Shown: positions 36,001 through 46,625 of the stretch, in pieces | Numbering within the stretch: the first letter of the stretch is position 1 | Layout: every line of letters begins with the position of its first letter | From: Adiantum capillus-veneris | Lineage: Eukaryota > Streptophyta > Polypodiopsida > Polypodiales > Pteridaceae | Assembly (NCBI GenBank): GCA_014529385.2 | Contig: CM043959.1 | Location: 88,271,529-88,335,528 of the forward strand | Direction of reading: 5' to 3' | Length of the DNA stretch: 64,000 nucleotides | Notes under the pieces: model-generated | The model's database searches: none | Seen by the model: only the letters and a program-made list of their open reading frames with translations | Told to the model about the DNA's origin: nothing | Made by a program: the position numbers and the translations under genes

Positions 36001-38275
36001 GGTTAATTGTTTCTTTGAAGGCCTACCTGGCGAGCTACCTCTTTCATGTCCTGAAAATAACACGATTGATTTGATTCCCGGTAGTACACCACAAAACTAG
36101 CCACCTTAAAGACTTAGTCTAGCCCAAAATGAAGAAATAATGAACTAGGTAAAAGAAATTCTTGATAAGGGTCTCATCCAGCCTAGTACTTCACCATTCT
36201 GTTTGCCGATGTTGCTGGTTTTGAAGAAAGATGGATCTTGGAGAATGTGCATTGATTATAGAGCTCTCAATGACATCACTATCAGAACAGATTCCTTATC
36301 CCATGGATCGATGATACACTCGACAGACTTCGGGATCTACTTGCTTTAGCAGAATCAATCTTAGGAATGGGTATCATCAGATCCGAATTGCTCCTAGAAA
36401 TGTCTACAAGACAGCTTTTAGGACAACTCTTTGTTTGTATGAATATTTGGTGATGCCATTTGGCATCAGGAATGCTCCAACGACATTCAACCGTATGAAG
36501 GATAGAATTTTAAGAGAGTACTGATCATTTGTGGGCACTTTCTTTGATGACATTATCGTCTTCTCCAAGAGTGAGGCAGAGCACAGACACTTCCTAATAC
36601 AGGTTTTCCAAGCACTTTGGAAATATAAATTGTTTGTAAATCTTTCTAGAGAGATACACTTTTTGGGGGTCACATCGTCTCAACGGAAGGTGTAAAGATG
36701 AACCTGGCCAAAGTGAAGACCATTCGTGATTGGCCTGATTAAGAATGATCATGAAATTCAAAGCTTTCTAGGCTTGTTCTCATACTATCGGCAGTTCATT
36801 CAAAAATTTGTAGAGATCTTCTCCTTTACATGTGTTGAAGCAGAAAGGGGTTCGATTTTACTTGGGGACCGTCAATAATTGCAGACTGCCCGTTGGAATC
36901 TTTTGTGATGCATGTGGTCGCAGTTTCTTGAGCAAGAAGACCAAGGATTTCAAGGAAGGGGGTCAGGCTATCAAGTTTGAGACATTTTTAGGCTACCACG
37001 ACACCCATCAAGCCCTAGAGTTTGTACAATGGTTTGATGTCGCCTTCTCTGGAGGTAGGTTCATAGAACACTCCAAGGTGCGAAGGGCAGCATCTTACTT
37101 ATTCAAGAAAAATTTCACATCAACTTGGATATCATATGAATATGAAAGAGATGTCATCACGGCTTGGCATCACTTGAGAATGACTAAGAAAGATACATTG
37201 GATGACTATTGCCAGAGGTTTTGGGATACTTATCTGTTAGTGTCTTTGTTTGGAAGATTACTTTGAGAAACCAAATTCAGCGGTTTTGTTGTGGATTACC
37301 CAAAGAGATTCGAGACTATCGTCTAAACCAGAAGTCTGACTCTATTCAAAGACGTATGGGACATGCTAAGAAATGATTTGGAATTCATGCCGGTTCATTG
37401 ACTTATCCTACGAACAGGATAGTATCCACCTGAACAAGGTAAGATTCCAAGAAAATGAATCAGAGGAACCGGATGACAGCTCATCACAGGATTCTAGAGC
37501 ATCAGATGGTAGCATATTCGAAGGTTCTAATGAAGTAAGGGAACCAGATGCAAGCTCATCAAAGGATTTTGGAGAAGAAACGGGAGATATAGTGCGGCTC
37601 ACGGTTCCGATGATTGAGACTGATGTGCTAATGGACAATGGAAGCTACCCATAGGTCCCCATGCATAAGAAAAGAAAGGAAAAATGGAATCAATTGGTAA
37701 TCAAAAGATTTTTCCAGACCCACTATAAGATTTTTGAAGCAGATCAATATGATCTAGATCTGGTTAGTGATTTTGAAGCAGATCAATATGATCTAGATCT
37801 GGTTAGTGCACGAGGCTCTTGAGAAGTCTCAAGCAAGGCATAAGAAGGCAGTGGACTGGTGCGACTTGCAGCTGAAGGAAGATGATTGGGTGCTCTTATG
37901 GTTTGAGAAGGCATGTCTAAGGAAATGAAAGGGAAAGCAGCCACTTTTTCCAAAGCTAAGTATATGGTATTTTCACCCTTTCTGGATTCAAGAAAAGATG
38001 AATGATGTATCCTTCAGACTAGAGTTTCCAGATACTTGGAAGATTCACAATGCTTTTCATCTGAGTCTATTGAAACCTTTCAAGAGTGAGGTACCAGTCA
38101 ACAGGGAGTCTGAGGCGAAACTTGAAGTGAAAGAGAGCGAGGAGATTCCTGTTCTGGAACAGATACTGGCTCACCAGGAAAGAAAAGTAAAAGGTAAAGT
38201 GAACGGAGGTTCTTACTTAGTCCAAAACTACGGCATAAACGGATTTGAATACAGATCCATGGGCCACATATTTGA
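36001..38275 (+). mobile_element. Ty3/gypsy fossil right of C3 (RT, gag-like, integrase end, chromodomain)
   Basis: Probably the right part of G2, possibly joined with other debris of the family. Parts: linker and RT about 36020-36830 (ELPLSCPENNTIDLIPGSTPQN, YHQIRIAPRN, YKTAFRTTLCLYEYLVMPFG, GTFFDDIIVFS), gag-like part about 36930-37430 (KEGGQAIKFETF, HLRMTKKDTLDDYCQRFW), integrase tail about 37830-38100 (WKIHNAFHLSLLKPFKSEVP) and chromodomain remains to about 38275 (VLEQILAHQERKVKG, SYLVQNYGING). The order is not the usual one, since gag-like sequence follows RT, so this is a composite. A ~39-bp direct repeat lies at 37729-37806. Heavily broken. Confidence 0.7.
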
Positions 38276-38849
38276 TGCTTGTTGCTGCTCTCTCTCGCCC
38301 TCCTTGCCTACACCTGTTGCCCCCTCTTGCCCTCACGCTTGCCCTGTTGCGCTTTGTCCCAACCTGCCCTACTCTACGCCTGCCCTGTTGTGTGTCTACC
38401 CTACTGCGGGCTGCCTCTGCCTGCAGCTGCATGCTGTTGTGATCAACCATTGCGTTTTGATTAGCCCTCTCCCCCTTGGCCCTATTGCTCGCCATTACCG
38501 CCTCCCCCCTTCGTTCATTGCCCCCAGCCTCTTACTTAGTCCAAAACTACGGCATAAACGGATTTGAATACAGATCCATGGGCCACATATTTGATGCTTG
38601 TTGCTGCTCTCTCTCGCCCTCCTTGCCTGCACCTGTTGCCCCCTCTTGCCCTCACGCTTGCCCTGTTGCGCTTTGTCCCAACCTGCCCTACTCTACGCCT
38701 GCCTTGTTGTGTGTCTACCCTACTGCGGGCTGCCTCTGCCTGCAGCTGCATGCTGTTGTGATCAACCATTGCGTTTTGATTAGCCCTCTCTCCCTTGGCC
38801 CTACTGCTCGCCATTACCGCCTCCCCCCTTCGTTCATTGCCCCCAGCCT
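38211..38849 (+). repeat. 319-bp tandem duplication spanning a gypsy/LINE joint
   Basis: The sequence starting CTTACTTAGTCCAAAACTAC at 38212 repeats from 38531 with only about four differences in 319 bases. Each unit starts in chromodomain-derived sequence and continues into a CCCT-rich LINE leader (LPCCALSQPALL-type translation). The high similarity means the duplication is young. Confidence 0.85.
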
Positions 38850-40794
38850 CCCCCGTGCACTCTGTCCCCCCCCCCCTCGCTGCCTGTCTCATTTCTCTCA
38901 GCCAAGAATCCATCCCCCCCTCCCCCAATTTTGCTCGAAGGACTCGCCCTGCTGCTCATTTGCAGTTTGGTGTGCTATCTCGAGCAAGGATTTGCCTCGC
39001 CTTCATCCCTACCGCTTTCTCGTTAGCAGCATACGCAGATGGAGGCTCATGCTCCGCCCCAGAGGGACTCTCCAGAATCCCCATCGCCCAACCTTGCAGA
39101 GCCCACCATTCGACTTGATCTCTCTTCGACAAAGCAAGCGAGCCTAGCCGCAGAGGTGGAGTGCCTCCAAGCGACTTCCATCATTTGCAAGATCATCGGC
39201 ATCGGACCTAGCGGAGGAGAGGTGCATGATCTCCTTCAAGCCCGCCTTCTAGCCGAGGTGTACAAGATTCTTCATGCTCAGTTTCTCAGGCGTGGCTACT
39301 ACCAAATAGAGTTTGAGACTCCCGAGATGGCATCCAAGGTCATCGCGATGAGCCCCCTGGCCATCTAAGCAGTTCAAGCACACTTTCGACATTGGCGCCA
39401 CGGTTTCGACCCAGCTACCATCGTTCTTGTTGAGGAGGCAGACCTGCCCATCTCAGTCTGCTTCCCAGGCCTGTGAAGGGAGTCTCTTTCTCTCCTTTTG
39501 AGGATAGGCTCAACGATTGGGACTGTCCTACAGACACCTCACACAGCAGTCTGTGTAGCTGCCAAGGCGACCGACATTCCCACATTACGTATTTTGGTTC
39601 AGGACACCCACACTCTCCCGAAGATCATCCTACTACCTCGTGGGAGTGAAGGTTGGTCCCGACGAAGCATGGAGTATTCCGGCCTCTTGAATCAGTGTTT
39701 TATTTGTCCTCAGATGGGCCATCTTGCGAAGGCCTGTTCATGGAGGAGACCCCAACTTACACCGCATGCTTAGTCCCAACCTTCAAGGGCTGGCCAACAG
39801 CAGCAGACAGAGTCACAAGGTACGCAAGCAGAGCCACCCTCCGAGATTGGGGCTCAAGCGGAGCAAGGCTGGCAACAGGTTCATGGTCGACATTGACAGG
39901 GGCCACCACGCCAGCCTGGCACTCAAAGTGGTCCCAAGGCTCTAGTCTAGCAGCAATGGGTTTCCACAGGGAACCATTTTGACCCTCTTAAGCAGTACAA
40001 GGTCCTTGCTCCAAACTCCACCTTAGCCTCACCTCCGACAGTCCCCCTCCCCCCAAGTTCCCCTCCCTCCCCCCCCCCCGCCTCCTCCCTCCACCTCGCC
40101 CTCCTCCCTCTGCCGCTCCCCTCTCCTCCTTCTCCCATGAGCCCCCCTGCTTCCACATCTCCTCCCTTGCAGCCATCCCAGGGGGCAGGACCATCCTCGA
40201 CTCGTAGCAGATCTCTTGGTAGCGCTTTTTCCACAAGTCGCTTCGCAAGAGAGGGACAGCCTTTCTTGCAAAGCCCCCTTCTGGTGTTGCAAACGTCATC
40301 CTTTGCAGTAGTTCCTCGTGGACTGACCAGCTTCGACATTCATCGTTGTTGGAATTGCTTTGCCTACGACTTTACACGGTTTCCTGGCGACCCCTCACCA
40401 GACTTTGAGGTAGCTTGCTTCAGAGTTTAAATATTTCTCCTTGCAGCTAGAGGGATTGAGGCCTTGGACTTAGCGGTTGGCTTCTCTTTTCTCCTATGCG
40501 GTAGGGACCAGCCTGAGTGGACTTTAGACTCAATGTTAATGTCACTACAAGCATAGGCCCTCGAGTTATCTCATCACATGGGAGACCTAGGGGTTATAGA
40601 CATGGTTCAGACTTTGTGGCTGTTGGCCAAGTTTTCAGTGACACCTCCAGACTCAGCAAGATGTAGACACATTGTGTTTCACTTTTTTGCTGACATGCAG
40701 AGCCCGCCATGCTATGTACACATACCTGAGAACTCCTGGACAGAGGAGGTTGCCTTGCGCACAGCTCGTTCTTCTTAATTTCCACCTTTGGGAG
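38276..40794 (+). pseudogene. LINE D: leader and ORF1 with zinc knuckle
   Basis: Forward L1-like LINE, 5' part only. A C/T-rich leader (38276-39038, partly duplicated) precedes ORF1, which starts MEAHAPPQRDSPESPS at 39039 and continues through EVYKILHAQFLRRGYYQIEFETPEMASKVIAMSPLAI, a zinc knuckle CFICPQMGHLAKAC (about 39690-39735), a Pro-rich stretch (40030-40200), and a carboxy part GDLGVIDMVQTLWLLAKFSV (40578-40778) matching LINE C. Several stops and frame changes. It is cut at 40794/40795 by copia C4; I see no clear endonuclease or RT beyond C4 at 46351. Confidence 0.7.
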
Positions 40795-41015
40795 TGAAGT
40801 CGCGGAGCGGAGCGTGGGTCGACTCTCTCTCTCACACACACACACACAGTGAGCTTACACAGTACAGTACGCAGAGAGATGTTAGAAGGGTTATCTCCCA
40901 AATCCTTAGTATTCACAAAGAATATGTTAGTATATACAAAGAGTTAGAGGTAAGTGAGTTAGGCGGGCGGCCGGCCATATCAGCATAAGAGGCCACTTGG
41001 GCTTTAATCCCAACA
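40795..41015 (-). repeat. 3' LTR of copia C4
   Basis: 221 bp, with TCTCTCTCTCACACACAC microsatellite followed by AGTGAGCTTACACAG. One CA longer than its partner. Confidence 0.95.
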
Positions 41016-41099
41016 ACCTCCCACTTAAAGTCCAATGTGGCACTTTAAGTAACTGTAAATCTATGAACATAAATGTACAAAGATTTACATGGCTGCCAT

Positions 41100-44000
41100 C
41101 TATCCAATGCCCAATAACTCACGACAATGCACAAAGCCCTCTCCTGGAAGTCCCTTTGTGAGTAGATCAGCAGGATTGTCCTTGGTGTGGATCTTCAGCA
41201 GTTGTATCTGCTTGTCTTCAAGTACTTCCCTAATGAAGTGATACTTCACATCAATATGCTTAGTCTTCGAATGGAACACTGGATTCTTTGCCAATTGTAT
41301 AGCACTTTGACTATCACAATATAACTCTGGCATATCTGCATTGATTCCCAAGTCTGCAACCAATCTACCAAGCCAAATAGCTTCTTTGCATGCCTCATTT
41401 GCTGCAACATACTCAGCTTCTGTAGTAGACTGCGTAACACAATCTTGTAATCGAGATCGCCATGATATGGCACCTCCAGCCAATGTAAAGACATAGCCTG
41501 ATGTAGATCTCCTCTTATCCAAGTCTCCTGCATAATCTGAGTCAGTGTATCCTCTGACACTCAAATCCTGACTACCATAGCATATGCGCATACTCTTTGT
41601 ATGTTTTAAGTATCTCATGATACCTTTCACTGCCTCCCAATGTTTCTTGCCGGGATTTGACATATATCTGCTAACCACTCCCACTGCAAATGCAATATCC
41701 GGACGTGTAGCAATCATTGCATACATCAAACTACCCACTGCAGACGCATATGGAATCTTATCCATTTCAGCCTTTTCTTCCTCAGACACAGGACAATCTT
41801 GTTTGCTAAGTTTCACATATGGTGGCAATGGAACACTCAATGCCTTTCCCTTCTCCATATTGAAACGTTGCAAAACCTTGTCAATATACTCTGTTTGAGA
41901 TAACAAAATCAACTTCTTTGATCTGTCTCTCTCAATGCGCATACCAAGTATATGACTTGCCTCACCCATGTCTTTCATGTCAAACGATTTTGCCATCTTT
42001 GACTTCAAAGCTGAAATTTCTTCCAAGTGTTTGCCAGCAATCAACATGTCATCCACATACAAAATAAGGATCAGCCAACTGCCATCCTTAGCCTTCTTTG
42101 TATATAGACAGTGATCGAACTCACTACGTTTGTAGCCTTGAGAAAGCATAAACTGGTGGAACTTATGGTACCATGCCCTCGGTGATTGTTTTAAGCCATA
42201 AAGACTCTTTAACAACTGGCATACCAAATGTTCCATGCCTTTCTCAACAAACCCTTCTGGCTGCTGCATGTAAATTTCCACATCTAAATCACCATGCAAG
42301 AACGCTGTCTTGACATCCATTTGGTGCAACACCAAATCCAATATAGCAACCAATGCAAGAAAGCATCTCAATGTAGTCATCTTGACCACTGGAGAGAAGA
42401 CTTCATCAAAGTCAATGCCTTGTTCTTGCTTAAAGCCCTTGGCAACAAGCCTTGCTTTGTACTTTGGCTGACTATCATGAGCGGTGATCTTATACCTGTA
42501 AACCCATTTACAAGGTAGAGCCTTTTTGCCCTGTGGTAATTTAACCAACTTCCATGTCTGGTTTTTATGCAGAGCTGTCATCTCTGACTGCATGGCCAAC
42601 TGCCATTTTTTTGAGTCAACCACTTGTAATGCTTCCTTGTAACAAGATGGTTCTCCGCAATCTGTGAGCATGACATAATTTAGAGATGGCACATAACGAT
42701 CAGGTGGTTTGGAGACACGCTCAGAACGTCTCACCACAACTGATTCTGCCTCTCTAGCCACTATAGGCTGTTCCTGAGCCTGACCATGCTGTCTTGATGT
42801 GCTAGCACTAGGTCCATCTTCCCTGAAGACAACTCTTCTGATCTCCTCTGTCTTCTCTGGCTTAGCGTGAAACTTGGCTTCATTGAAATGCACATCATTG
42901 CTACGAATAAGCTTTCTGGACTCAGGATCCCAAAGCCGGTAACCCATCTCGCCCGATTCTCCGTAGCCAAGAAATATACACTTCTTGCTCTTTGGTTCTA
43001 ACTTATTTCTGAACTCCTTAGGAATATGGATATAAGCTTCACAACCAAAGACTCTGAGATGCTTATACGAAGGTGCCTTGCCTGTCCATAGCATCTCGGC
43101 CACTGCACTCTTATCCAGAACCCTACTAGGAGACCTGTTGATCAAATGGACTGCTGTAGCCACTGCTTCCGCCCAAAATCCATCAGGCAACTCAGCATTT
43201 GACAACATGCTTCTGACCTTCTCTTGTATGGTCCTATTCATACGTTCTGCAACCCCATTCTGTGAAGGATTATATGGTGCAGTAAGTTCCCGCTTAATCC
43301 CTTTTGCTTCACAAAAGTCTTGAAAAGCTTTGGAAACGTACTGTCCACCATTGTCAGTTCTCAAGCACTTCAGCTTCTGACCACTCTGATTCTCCACCAG
43401 CTGCAAGAATGTCTTAAAGACCTTGAGCACCTCATCCTTGTGCTTCAAGAAGTAAACCCATACTTTGCGAGAATAGTCATCTATGAATGTACAAAAGTAC
43501 GCTGCTCCCCCTAGTGACAAACTAGGCATTGGTCCGCATAGGTCACTGTGTACAAGAGCTAACCGTTCGTCCCTACGATTCCTCTTTGATCTGTGCGGTT
43601 CCTGTGTTTGCTTACCATAAACACAATGCTCACAAAACTCGAAATCTTGAAATGAAAAGCCAGGCAAATAACCATAATGAGAAAGTATTTCCATTCCTCT
43701 TTTTGACATATGTCCCAACCTACGTTGCCACAGTGACACACTTGGCTGCTCAATCACATTAATTACATGGTTTTTAACCTCTGAAACATGTAAAGTGTAC
43801 AGAGTTCCTGACTTGCTGCCATGTGCTACAGTCATCGAACCTTTGGAGATCTTCCAAGCGCTGTTCCCAAAAACTGTCACATAACCCGCATCATCCAACT
43901 TCCCTGTACTAATCAAGCTCTTTCGGATTGCTGGAACATGTCTGACATTCTTGAGCCATAAAGAAGAGCCATTCTGAAACTTCAACTGCACATCTCCCAC

Positions 44001-45074
44001 TCCAAGTATGTCACAAACCTGCTCATTGCCAAGTCTGACATAGTCTTTAGTAGCCACATATGATGTAAACCACTCTTTGTGCGGAGAAACATGTAAAGAT
44101 GCCCCTGAGTCGATAATCCAATCACTCATAGCATGTCCATCCTCTGCAGTCAAGAAAACAGAATCAAGATTGCTTGTAAGGAAGATGTCACCAGCTGCTA
44201 TACCAGAATCACTGTCTGAACCAGATCCTGTGACATTCACCTCTTCAATCTTCACTGAACTCTTCTTTTCATCTTGCTCAAAACTCTTTGTTTTGCCTTT
44301 TTCTTGTTTCCACTTCGTACAGTCTCGCTTCATGTGACCCTTCTTGCCACAATGGTAGCATTCTATGTCATCCTTTGACTTCGAATCACGAGACTTACTT
44401 CGGTTTTGTGCCTTCTTACCCTTCTTCTCTTTAAACTGTTGTCTCCCTCGAACGACCAAAGCGCTATTGCCTTTGCCTTTGTCAATGTTCTTCCTGTTCA
44501 CTTCCTCTGTGAGCAAGCTGCCTTCTACATTGGCACTTGTAAGACCTTCTGGCGCGACAGAATTACTTAACGCTGTACGAAAAGTATCCCAACTGTCTGG
44601 CAAAGTGATTAAGAGAAACATAGCCTTCACTGAATCTGGAAAGACTATCTCCTGTGCTGTTAACTGGCTGAAAATTGAGTGAAATTCATTCAGATGATTT
44701 GACATGGCTGTCCCTTCCTTCATCTTCAAATCCACCAATTTCTTGAGCCAGTAAATCTGAGAAGCAGCACTTTGTTTCTCGTACATACCACATAGCTTTT
44801 GCCATACGCCATACGCTGTAGTCTCTTCTGCTACATTGAAGTAAACATTTTCTGCCAGTGTCAGCATGATTGTGGAACAAGCTAACTCGTCAAGCTCTTC
44901 CCACTCATCTTCAGCCATACCTTCTGGTCTCTCCCCTTTGAGCTTCAGTGGCTTCACTTGTTTTTTCTGCACCAAAACCTGCCAAATCTGCTTTTTCCAG
45001 AATGGAAAGTTTGTGCCATCCAGCTTCTTTATGTTGTAAAGAGTCTCACTTTGAGAAGATGCCATATCTGCCAA
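41100..45074 (-). CDS. Gag-pol polyprotein of copia C4
   Basis: 1324-codon open frame encoding all proteins of a Ty1/copia element. Domains by approximate residue: gag 1-230 (LYNIKKLDGTNFPFWKKQI), zinc knuckle 239-252 (CYHCGKKGHMKRDC), protease about 318-400 (WIIDSGASLHVSPH), GAG-pre-integrase and integrase about 445-720 (LGHMSKRGMEILSHYGY, FIDDYSRKVWVYF, LRTDNGGQYVS, NGVAERMNRTIQEK), RT about 850-1090 (LPCKWVYRYKI, LILYVDDMLIAGKH), RNase H about 1180-1310 (GYTDSDYAGDLDKRRSTSGY, LYCDSQSAIQLAKNPVFHSKTKHIDVKYH). The start is the first Met of the frame, consistent with the gag start of C5. The length is normal for plant copia. Confidence 0.93.
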   Translation of the reverse strand: MADMASSQSETLYNIKKLDGTNFPFWKKQIWQVLVQKKQVKPLKLKGERPEGMAEDEWEELDELACSTIMLTLAENVYFNVAEETTAYGVWQKLCGMYEKQSAASQIYWLKKLVDLKMKEGTAMSNHLNEFHSIFSQLTAQEIVFPDSVKAMFLLITLPDSWDTFRTALSNSVAPEGLTSANVEGSLLTEEVNRKNIDKGKGNSALVVRGRQQFKEKKGKKAQNRSKSRDSKSKDDIECYHCGKKGHMKRDCTKWKQEKGKTKSFEQDEKKSSVKIEEVNVTGSGSDSDSGIAAGDIFLTSNLDSVFLTAEDGHAMSDWIIDSGASLHVSPHKEWFTSYVATKDYVRLGNEQVCDILGVGDVQLKFQNGSSLWLKNVRHVPAIRKSLISTGKLDDAGYVTVFGNSAWKISKGSMTVAHGSKSGTLYTLHVSEVKNHVINVIEQPSVSLWQRRLGHMSKRGMEILSHYGYLPGFSFQDFEFCEHCVYGKQTQEPHRSKRNRRDERLALVHSDLCGPMPSLSLGGAAYFCTFIDDYSRKVWVYFLKHKDEVLKVFKTFLQLVENQSGQKLKCLRTDNGGQYVSKAFQDFCEAKGIKRELTAPYNPSQNGVAERMNRTIQEKVRSMLSNAELPDGFWAEAVATAVHLINRSPSRVLDKSAVAEMLWTGKAPSYKHLRVFGCEAYIHIPKEFRNKLEPKSKKCIFLGYGESGEMGYRLWDPESRKLIRSNDVHFNEAKFHAKPEKTEEIRRVVFREDGPSASTSRQHGQAQEQPIVAREAESVVVRRSERVSKPPDRYVPSLNYVMLTDCGEPSCYKEALQVVDSKKWQLAMQSEMTALHKNQTWKLVKLPQGKKALPCKWVYRYKITAHDSQPKYKARLVAKGFKQEQGIDFDEVFSPVVKMTTLRCFLALVAILDLVLHQMDVKTAFLHGDLDVEIYMQQPEGFVEKGMEHLVCQLLKSLYGLKQSPRAWYHKFHQFMLSQGYKRSEFDHCLYTKKAKDGSWLILILYVDDMLIAGKHLEEISALKSKMAKSFDMKDMGEASHILGMRIERDRSKKLILLSQTEYIDKVLQRFNMEKGKALSVPLPPYVKLSKQDCPVSEEEKAEMDKIPYASAVGSLMYAMIATRPDIAFAVGVVSRYMSNPGKKHWEAVKGIMRYLKHTKSMRICYGSQDLSVRGYTDSDYAGDLDKRRSTSGYVFTLAGGAISWRSRLQDCVTQSTTEAEYVAANEACKEAIWLGRLVADLGINADMPELYCDSQSAIQLAKNPVFHSKTKHIDVKYHFIREVLEDKQIQLLKIHTKDNPADLLTKGLPGEGFVHCRELLGIG

Positions 45075-46131
45075 ACTGTTTACTCCTGAGAAAAATCCGG
45101 CAGAGTTTCCCCTGTAAACTGGCCTCTGTACACAGTAAACAAGCTATAATCAACAAGCTGAACACCTCTCCTCAGGAACTGTCAGTATTTTGAAAATTTT
45201 TGACAGAGTCTCCCCTGTAAACTGAGCTCTGGGAACCAAAAGATAGCTCAAGAAACAATCATAAATAGCTGACCAGTGACAAATCTAAAAAATCCCTGTA
45301 ATATGCTGTCCTGTAAGCATACACTGTCTCCTCTCTGGGCGATGACAGAACCTGTATCTGTCTCAAGACTGAACCATGAACAATGCCTCAACGGCCTGAC
45401 GCATAAGATGCAATCCAGTGTCTACACAAAGTCATACATCCTAAGGGATAAAAGTCGCCGAAGAGGATGCGTGTAGAGGGGAACTCCAGCAACCTAATCC
45501 ACCTCACACTGGGTAACCCAGCCCCCAGTGCTTGGCTTCAAAAAACCTCACACACGACCCTCTCAGATGGCTCAGCAAATTGCCCAGAACTAGCATACAT
45601 CCTATAATAGACCAATCACTGTCCTATGACCGCTGCGGCGGTCTGTCTGCTAGCGTGACTCACAACTAGCAGACCCACAATCACAGTACATCAATCTGCA
45701 ATACATGCCAGTGGTGTCAAGCCGTCGTATGGCCACACCTCCCCTGGAACCTGGCAAGCACAAGAAGTAGCAATGCAGACTGCAATATATATATCTGATG
45801 ATATATATGTGTACCTGGTCTATAGATGATGCTCTGAAGACGAATAAGTGATGTATGTCGATGTCGATATTGATGTCGACCACCTCCTGCTTGCCAATCT
45901 ACACAAGACGGATTTCTTTGCGGCTGAAATCTATCTTCTGCTGTAGTGCTCAGAACGAAATTCTGAGGGCATAAACGGCTTCGAAAGGGGGGTAAAACCC
46001 CAGGTCGCCTGCTGGAAACGCTCCCGGAACGCCGAGTGTGAATTTTCGAACTCCGGATCCAGAATCTGCCGGAAAAGTGCGCGCGCGCGCGATTGCGCAA
46101 ATCCGCACTGAACCAAGGCTCTGATACCAAT

Positions 46132-46350
46132 TGAAGTCGCGGAGCGGAGCGTGGGTCGACTCTCTCTCTCACACACACACACAGTGAGCTTACACAGTAC
46201 AGTACGCAGAGAGATGTTAGAAGGGTTATCTCCCAAATCCTTAGTATTCACAAAGAATATGTTAGTATATACAAAGAGTTAGAGGTAAGTGAGTTAGGCG
46301 GGCGGCCGGCCATATCAGCATAAGAGGCCACTTGGGCTTTAATCCCAACA
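46132..46350 (-). repeat. 5' LTR of copia C4
   Basis: 219 bp, otherwise identical by eye to 40795-41015. It would hold the element promoter. Confidence 0.95.
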
Positions 46351-46526
46351 GGGAGGCTTAGCCTTGCACTACTTTTTTGCCCCTTTCTCACATTAACTCA
46401 TGCTCGGACTGTCCCTTTAATGGGCCTTTGATCATCCTCTTTGTCTGCCTCTTTGTCTGCTTGACCTTGGAATGGCCCCTCGGCTTGCTTTGATCCGCCC
46501 TCTAATTGCCCTCTTTGGCAGCCCTT

Positions 46527-46625
<99 letters not shown>

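Larger units (their letters stand above)
40795..46350 (-). mobile_element. Ty1/copia element C4, apparently whole and recent
   Basis: Reverse-strand copia with LTRs 40795-41015 and 46132-46350 and target duplication GGGAG on both sides (40790-40794, 46351-46355). In the element's sense the LTR starts TGTTGGGATTAAAG and ends GACTTCA. The primer site is TGGTATCAGAGC (complement at 46118-46129); the purine tract beside the left LTR reads AAGTGGGAGGT in the element's sense. The LTRs appear identical except for one CA dinucleotide. A single open coding region fills most of the interior, after a leader of about 1.05 kb (46131-45075). It looks whole, with no break seen, so it could have moved very recently. 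Confidence 0.95.

Noticed and set aside
38229-38850. Cysteine/proline-rich open frames of 60-220 codons
   Set aside because: They arise from the CT-rich LINE leader and its duplication, occur in several frames at once and show no start context or domain.
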